Assembly (NCBI GenBank): GCA_903813345.2 | Contig: CAIIXF020000005.1 | Location: 31,747,375-31,811,374, forward strand | Direction: 5' to 3' | Length of the DNA stretch: 64,000 nucleotides | Source: Owenia fusiformis | Lineage: Eukaryota; Annelida; Polychaeta; Sabellida; Oweniidae | Notes under the pieces: generated by a model | Seen by the model: only the letters and a program-made list of their open reading frames with translations | Told to the model about the DNA's origin: nothing | The model's database searches: none | In this document: piece after piece, positions 53,201 to 62,200 of the stretch | How the letters are laid out: each line of letters starts with the position of its first letter | Numbering within the stretch: the first letter of the stretch is position 1 | Program-made: the position numbers and the translations under genes

Positions 53201-56200
53201 ACATTGAAAAAATTTTTAATGCTTAATTTAATGTACCATCGATCAATTTAAGCTATTTGAGATGTCTTTATGTTTCAATTATGAAAATAATAATTAGTTT
53301 TAAGTTTGGGGGTGAATTGTAGGGGGCGACACCTATAGGACCATTTTTCACATTCGTTGCCGGGGCTAGGACAGAGAACCCAAGCTCAAAATAAGCCCAA
53401 GACCTTCCTCTACACGAATCGAGTAAGAAACTCAGGGGACAAACTTATTTTTTTAAATTTGCTCAGCTGCTGACCTATATGCATGTTAGTTAGTTTTTAT
53501 CTTGAAATATTCAATGAGCTATATTGAAATCAAATCTTATCTTTCTTGCACATGTTTTTATACTGTTCCCACCAGAAGTGTTGACATATTGTTTATGTCT
53601 CCAATATCTGTAACAAATGGCAGGTGGTGACATTTTGCATTTTAATGCCTTGTTAACATTCTAGGAATCAAAGAAGGAATGCACTTTAATATGTATACAT
53701 TGACATATTAATTGCTATTTTAATAACATTGATCTGTTACTGCCTCTGATGATTTTTCAGTTGAGTTCATGAGATTCTAAATTATCTTTTTGTTCCAGGA
53801 CCTTGAGGACTCAGAGTACAATACAGATGAGAAAGCCCTGGAGATACTTCTGGCCATGGACAGAGCAGGCTCAGCTAGGAGGCAGAAGAAACACACTGTA
53901 GTAGTGGAGGACCCCGTTGACCCTGCAGTCTTACCACCTCCCCCTACTCAAGGTATGAAATAAATGATTTTTTAACTTATTATGCAAAATGGTAAACTTA
54001 GTTTTTTTGCAAAACAGCTTTCTCTGAAGTAGTCAAAAGTGTTTGACCATTTCTTGCAGTTTTTTGAAAAATCCTTTTATATTGATTTTTCTGTCCCTAG
54101 CTTATCCCAAATATTTTGGCCAAATTCACGTAGGAAGTAATTTTGATGCTCCAAGAAGTTTTTGTTGGCAGTGTATGGTGATTATAGTTTTTCAATATCA
54201 GGTCTTTCACATAATGATAAACTATATTATGTATTGTAGGTTCTGGTAGATCAGGCACTGGACTCAATGATGACCTCATACTCCTGGGGGAGACACTGGT
54301 CTCTGTGACAACAGGATCATTTTCAGTGAGTAGGCATTTCATTTAACAACAAACAAATAATCAAACAGAATAACGCAACATACTTTTGTATTCCCTCACT
54401 TTATTGTTTAGTCATTTGAGTTTAATCACTCTGGAAGTTTAGTCCAAAAATTGCTTATTAATTGCTTCTTTTAATTTTGACCAAATTTAATTGTACATTT
54501 CTGTTTATATGCAACATGTATATTTGTAAATATCGATTTGAAGTAAAGATCTAAAATAAAAGATTTGTGACCTGTTCATTTCCAGCCTGATGAGATGGAT
54601 ATGGACATTATGGTTGATGCAGCTTTGTTTCTATGGAACAAATGTAAGGCAGTCTTCCAGAAATACCAGACAGGATCAGCTGAGAGTGCTAAGTACCTCA
54701 ACAAAATGGAAAACCCAAGCAAGGTAATGGTTCAATCACACTGAAGAGCTATATATGTACTTACATAAAGTTAGCAAACAACATCTTGATACCATTGTGA
54801 CCATGTACCTTGTGCCATATTGGAATGCTTAATGTGTACATTTTTGCATCCTTCGAACACAGGCCTCCAGATCTCATACCTTAACCGGAAGGTAGGAACA
54901 TAGTGGACCCCTGCAGTTCGGAAGATGATATTTTTGTTGCAAGCTCAATCTCAACCAAACACTATTTTTCCAAATATAGATGGCAGTATTGTACAACATA
55001 CCCAAAGTATAACATAGGTGCCAATCTCAAGCAATTTATTTTCATTCTTGATCCACTGAAATCTGAAATCAACATCGTATTTTTGTTCTTAGTACATCTT
55101 GATGTATATTTTACATTTTGCAAATTTTGTTTCCAGTGGGTATACATACTTGACATGGTCCACCAAGTTTTGGGATGGTGTGGTGTGTCCAGTGTGGACC
55201 CAGCACTCACAGCTGAGGTATCCCTCCGCCTTGGAATGGTGCTAGAAAGTAGTGCCATGCTGGATGCCAAAGAAGAGGCAAAAGTGAAAGATGCTAAGAA
55301 ATCGTCACGATCTAATTTAGATGATTCTGAAAAATGTAAGTAGATGTACATCTAAATTGGGACAATCTGAAGTAGAACACAAGTTGCGTGAGTGGAGATC
55401 ATTAAAAAGTAATCTGTCTGATGTAATAGTTATGTAGGGGTGACATTGCTACAACTACCATATTTTCTGTGTCTGGCATTCATCTGTAACAATTATTACA
55501 TTTTTCACTTGTGAAAATTGTCATGTTAATGCCTGGATTATTTTTTCATATTTCCTGCTTGTAATGTTTTCAATGAATAAAACTCCATGAGCATTATATA
55601 CAGCTATTCTAAATTACCTGTACACAAAGATAATGGTTTCTATTGCTTTTATATATAATTTTACTTCATAAATAAAGATGTCAGTTGTAAATATTGCTCA
55701 TTTTACTACGCTGTATTACTGTATTCTACAAATGACCATATTTGACCATTCAACAATCATACAACTGTTTCTTGTCTTATATAGTATTCAGTGAGTCAAA
55801 GACCACGCTGTCTGATGCCACCCAGAGTCGTCCAGGCAGTCGTAGTGTTGCAAGTCGCTCCAGTGTTGCATCAATCTCAATGTTGAACCAGTCAGTACGT
55901 GACCAACTGATGCAGTCTAGGGACATACTAGAGCTGGGATTGCAGAATATCTCATTTGCAAGGGAGGTTGTCGCAACCACTGATGGCAAGAGCATTGCTG
56001 ATATAAGCTGGGTCAAAGTAAGTTTCATCATATATTTTTTTTGATAACGAAATTTGATTATATGATGAATTAATGACTTTTAGAACATGTAGTACTGACT
56101 CCTTATCAAACCCAATGACTCACTAAACTGAATTTATCTTCAACAATAATTTTGACTATCTTGGACCAAAAACTAAAACATTTCATCATTTTGTACTACA

Positions 56201-59200
56201 GGAGTTCAACAAGGAGCTATTTGAACCTGTGATCCCTAGCACCACCACTGACATACCTACAGAGAATGATGAGCCTGACCAGATTCCCAATATTATGTCC
56301 AACAATGACTCTGCTGTATGGAACACAGTGAAAGATCTCCACCTTGAGCTGATCTATATGTACCACAGGATTTGCCTGAAACTGGCCAAGATGGGCCCAG
56401 GTAAGTGCAAAATGTCCATTTTCTCACACAATACACAAAACTTAACATAAATTAATCATGAAAATGTACCTTATAATATTTTATTTTGGAATGTGTTTTT
56501 TGTATAACATTGATGCACCATTATGTTTTTTATAATATATGGCATAATTGGTTGATGAGTATATGTTAACTAAAAGTCTGACGATTGCATTTCATATCAC
56601 AAAATACTTTAAAGTTAGTGAATATTGGTTATCTCAATGAACAGGGAATTAATTACAATATAATTGTAGATAACAGTTTACCCTTATACTCAAGGGGCGA
56701 GGAGGAAAATTCTCAATAAATGGTGTATAGTTGGTTTGGCAGCATTTTCAGTTAAGGGAGAGTCTTGGATGAAACTTCCACCTAGGTGATAGCTTCACAG
56801 AGTGGTAGGAAGTTCTTTTTTTTGAGGAGTTAGCCCCCCACCCCCCAAAAACACCCCACCCTGGGAAAAAAATTGTTCACACTAAATAACCTTAGATATT
56901 TTGATGTTTGTAAGTGACATACATAGATATTATATATATGAATCACTTGCAGTATAATTGATGCTGATAACTCCTAAAGAATTTGAAAATTAGTACAAAG
57001 TATGTACCCCAGGGGGCAAATTCGTGACTCATTTTCTTACTATTTTGATTCTAACTTTTCAATTAGACACTGTAAGAGGCTGGAAAAATTCATGTGAAGT
57101 GCCCAATAGCAGGGTTAGTAACCCTGAAAGATGCAAAGCCATGGAAGAGGTAGGAGCTGAGAAAAAAATTGTTGATTTTTCGAAAAATTTGACATTTCTG
57201 ACAGCTGGATTTTGTGTATGACTATAGCTGACCCTTATAATTTCTAGATTCATCCCTCTATGATGATATTTATGGTTTTATAGTGTGAAACTAAGATGTA
57301 AAATATAATTTAGATGAGTTTTAAGGAAGTTAAAGGTTTTAAACAAGTCCAAAATTTGAAAAATTGTAAATATAAGGTTTCAAATTTACGAATTCCAGGT
57401 ATAGCCATGGCTGACCCCTATAGTTTCTAGATCCATCCCTCTGTGATGATATTTATGGTTTTGCCATGTGGAACTAAGATGTTAAACATAATTTAGATGG
57501 GTTTTAAGGAAGTTAAAGGTTTTAAACAAGTCCAAAATTTGAAAAATTGTAAATATAAGGTTTCAAATTTACGAATTCCAGGTATAGCCATGGCTGACCC
57601 CTATAGGTTCTAGATCCATCCCTCTATGATGATATTTATGGTTTTGCCATGTGGAACTAAGATGTAAAACATAATTTAGATGGGTTTTAAGGAAGTTAAA
57701 GGTTTTAAACAAGTCCAAAATTTGAAAAATTGTAAATATAAGGTTTCAAATTTACGAATTCCAGGTATAGCCATGGCCGGCCCCTATAGTTTCTAATTCC
57801 ATCCCTCTTTGGTGATATTTATGGTTTTGTAGTATGGAACTAAAGATGTAGAACATAATTTAGATGGGTTTTAAGGAAGTTAAAGATTTTAAACACAGTC
57901 CAAAATTTGAAAAATTGTAAATATAAGGTTTCAAATTTACGAATGTTAGGTACAGCCATGGATGACCCTTATGGCTTTTTCATCCATACCTCTATGATGA
58001 AACATATATTTTTAGAGTGTGAAACTAAGAAGTAAAACATACCGAAGATGAATTTTAAGGAAGTTTAAGAATTTTAACAAGTGCAATGTTTGAAAAATTG
58101 AGAAATATCAGGTCTCAAAGGAGCACGGAAAGTATTGCAACATATTTCAGACAGTCATATGTTAGATTTGTCTGTTTCCTGAGGATTTAAGCAGGTGCAT
58201 ATGATAGGCCATTGCATTACCTACAGGAAAAGAACTCTTAGAGATGATAAAATAGTTTGGACTTTGAGACAGCGAAGGTGCAAACAATCCACCCACATGT
58301 TTTTTTCGGAAATGTTGTCCTGATTTTCAAGCGCTTTCACCCCTGCTTTTTTCAATTTTTGTTGCATCAATATGTTGCGTTTTGAGACATAGTTAACCCA
58401 TAAAAAGGAATGATAAATTTCTTTTAGATAAAGCAGAAAACAATATTTTCCTGTTATTTTCCCATAACTCAGGTGCTCCATTACTTTCAGCTTAATTTTG
58501 GTCACCCATATTTGATATCTTTTAAACCCCTGATGGAATGCATTATTTCTTTAAAGGGGTTAACTGTGCATCAAAACACAACATATTGATGCATGTGGGT
58601 GGGTTGTTTGCACCCTGTCTCAAATAGAAATTATTTTATCATCTCTATGAGTGCTTTTCCTGGAGGAAATGCATTGGCCTAACATATGCACCTCCTCAAA
58701 TCCTCAGAAAATAGCAAAAATCCAACATGTGACTGTCCTAAATCTGTTGCGATACTTTCAGTCCTCCTTTAAGATTTCAGGTTGTCTTGGATGTCTCTCT
58801 TTTTGAATGTATGACTTTTTAGCTTAGAAATTAGATGTTGAAAATATTGTGGTCAGGTTTGATCCATGTTTCAAGTATTGTTAAAAGAAAAATCATTAGA
58901 GTTGAGGACCTTACCCTAGAGTTCCTAAGGGGGTGAGAGGTTAATGAATCCCCCCCCCTAAAGTGTAACTGCTCTTAGGGATATCGTATACAGTGTAGTA
59001 ATTGATTGATTATATGGATTATAACTAATTAATTATTATTTGATGATATTTATTATGTGATATAGCATTTTTACTTTTTCACATCAACATGTTCGATGTA
59101 ATGTTCTACATTGTCAAAATACATAAAGACATGGTTAATTAAAAGAAACATGATTTCTCTATATTTTGTTATGCCCATACTGTAATTAAGCAATGATCAT

Positions 59201-62200
59201 CTCCAAATACAAAATATTATTATAAATTATCAAATTATAATCACTACACTCCCAATAAAACAACTTGTCATCAGGCAACAGTAATTATTTGGGAAAATAA
59301 GGATTATAAGGATCATACCCCGCTGGGCCTAGAAACTCCCGTTAGTGCAATGTGCAATGAGATTAGGAATTCCAGGGTAATAGGGTCTTGTCACACTAAA
59401 ATCTTCATGTAGATCAAAAAAGTATATATGGTGATATATATGATCAATATGTTTCAAACAAACAGACATTGTAGAAAATGTTTACATACTGACTTTGCAG
59501 ATGACATTTTCTAGCAGTTGAAGAATTTTTTACATTTATTGAAATGATAGTCATAAAATTAGAATATCAGTGTCATTGATGCAAATTACTGCAGTCCCAC
59601 ATGTTCTCCTACTGAATGTAAAACAGAGTGAATAAGTTTAAAATCAGCCTCTTCAAGAGTGGAATTTAACAGGGGATTTCAGTTATCATTTTCACAGATA
59701 TTTAAGTTCTCTCCAATAGTTCCACTTAAAACAATCTTGACATTTGGCACATTTTTAGAATGCTGCTTTATCAAATTTCTTTGTAATCTTTGAAAATTTG
59801 TTTTATATGACTTGGCCAAAAGGTATTCATATTTTTAGGTAATGGTGTAATTTCTTCTTTGGATTAAAGTTCAGTAGGGGAAGCATCCATTCTTTGCATT
59901 CTTTCAGAATCCTTTACTGATGGAGACTACTAGGAGTCTAATATGAAATCTATTCTTTGGGCTCCTTTACTAGATTTGATGGAGTAGTCAAATATAGCTT
60001 TCCAAAACTCTCCAAATTTCAACATATAAGTTAATCTTAATTTTCCTTTTGTCATAGCACTGTATCGATCACGAAAGTTTTATCAATTTGTGGTATGGTT
60101 TCATCGATCTCCATTTCAAACCCCTTTTTAAGTTCTGATTTTACAGGATAAGATAGATGATCATTGTCAAACGAACTGTTTGTATCCATATAAGATCATA
60201 GTTTACTCACACATAGCCAGGCAACATGTGTCCAATTCCAGCCAATTCAATACTTCATATAACTGCATTCCAATTTACTACTCTCATAAACCCAAAGTCA
60301 ATTTTAGATTCTAGAGAAAGTAATGAAACCAATAAGCTGATCAATAACATTGACTAAAAATCTATAAATAGCATCATAGGGAATAGCATGCCAAGTGCTT
60401 GAATTTATGTGGATTACTCATTTGGTAGACACCTTTATCAAATCTTAAAGTGTTGTTGATTTTCAAGTTGTACAAGCAAAGTGTCATGGGTGCTTTCTTT
60501 TCCTGACATAGTATTAACATTGTGGTAAAAATTATCAAATGCGCCTAGTACAGTAGTTCTAGTTCATCATCTTGTATAAATGATATATCATCAGTGAAAC
60601 CTGTATATCCCAACATCTGACTATTGTGAAAACCTACCAATCATCCCAACACCTGACTAATCTGAACACCAACCAATCTGAACACTTTTCCCAGTCCAAG
60701 TTTTCCTCCCATTGACTCCTATGTTTAAAAAATCAAAATCTGAACACCTTTTACTTCGAACAGTGAACACTCATATTTGAAAAATTAACCTGTCTAACTT
60801 GAACGCTTTTTACCAAATATCACATATTTCTTACAAAATTCCTCAAATGTTGTCAGTTTAACACTGAATTGTTATGATATCAAAACTTTTGAATTGGATT
60901 TTGGAATGCTATGAAGCTTTTTATGTGGTTAGTATAAATATTATTAATATTTTTCATCGAGAATGCATTCAAATTTCTTCAAAATCCAGAACTTGTATTG
61001 TAGATGTAAAAACCTCAAAATTCAAACACTCCTAATTAGAATGCTTTTAGCTGGTCCAAATACCAGTAGCATTCAGATTAGAGAGATTTTACTGTAGTTC
61101 ACGACTTTTCACTCCATCTATATGCAGCAGACTAACTGCTGCAACAGGTATATATTCTACACCTGATATCATAGTTGATACTATTATGCTCATAACCTTC
61201 AATTATCAGGGCTCATTCAAGGCTGTACCTGAATAATGTGAATTTGAGACCAATTTTGAGATCAATTTTTCAAATTTTGGACTTGTTTAAAACTTTTAAC
61301 TTCATTAAAACCCATCTAAATATGTTTTACATCTTAGTTCCATACTATAAAACCATAAATATCATCATAGAGGGATTGATCTAGAACCTATAGGGGTCAG
61401 CCATGGCTATACCTGGAATTCGTAAATTTGAAACCTTATATTTACAATTTTTCAAATTTTGGACTTGTTTAAAACCTTTAACTTCCTTAAAGCCCATCTA
61501 AATTATGTTTTACATCTTAGTTCCACATGGCAAAACCATAAATATCATCATAGAGGGATGGATCTAGAACCTATAGGGGTCAGCCATGGCTATACCTGGA
61601 ATTCGTAAATTTGGAACCTTATATTTACAATTTTTCAAATTTTGGACTTGTTTAAAACCTTTAACTTCCTTAAAACCCATCTAAATTATGTTTTACATCT
61701 TAGTTTCACACTATAAAACCATAAATATCATCACAGAGGGATGGATCTAGAAACTATAGGGGTCAGCCATGGCTATACCTGGAATTCGTAAATTTGAAAC
61801 CTTATATTTACAATTTTTCAAATTTTGGACTTGTTTAAAACCTTTAACTTCCTTAAAACCCATCTGAATTATGTTTTACATCTTAGTTTCACACTATTAA
61901 ACCATAAATATCATCATAGAGGGATGGATCTAGAAATTATAAGGGTCAGCTATAGTCATACACAAAATCCAGCTGTCAAAAATGTCAAATTTTTCGAAAA
62001 ATCAACAATTTTTTTCTCAGCTCCTACCTCTTCCATGGCTTTGCATCTTTCAGGGTTACTAACTCTGCTATTGGGCACTTCACATGAATTTTTCCAGCCT
62101 CTTACAGTGTCTCATTGAAAAGTTAGAATCAAAATAGTAAGAAAATGAGTCACGAATTTGCCCCCTGGGGTACATACTTTGTACTAATTTTCAAATTCTT

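Larger units (their letters stand above)
47506..53477. mobile_element. 6-kb segment bounded by inverted repeats of about 700-780 bp
   Basis: The left arm (47506-48220) and right arm (52695-53477) are inverted copies: TAGGTCAGCAGCTGAGC against GCTCAGCTGCTGACCTA at the tips, then GGTTCTCTGTCCTAGCCCC, CATGCATAGTATTGATAG-type and the TTACCCCTTAAAA blocks. The interior holds a mariner-like MITE, a foldback satellite, MITE copy 2 and a TTA-flanked foldback. No recognisable coding sequence, so the class is unknown. It ends 322 bp before CFAP54 exon 11. Confidence 0.65.

Noticed and set aside
47506-53477. Polinton/Maverick
   Set aside because: Long inverted ends fit loosely, but there is no polymerase, integrase or capsid frame, the size is too small, and no 6-bp duplication was found.
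61825-62118. 97-codon protein, partly identical to a frame at 57059-57253
   Set aside because: Both are the same arm sequence of the palindromic element in opposite orientation.
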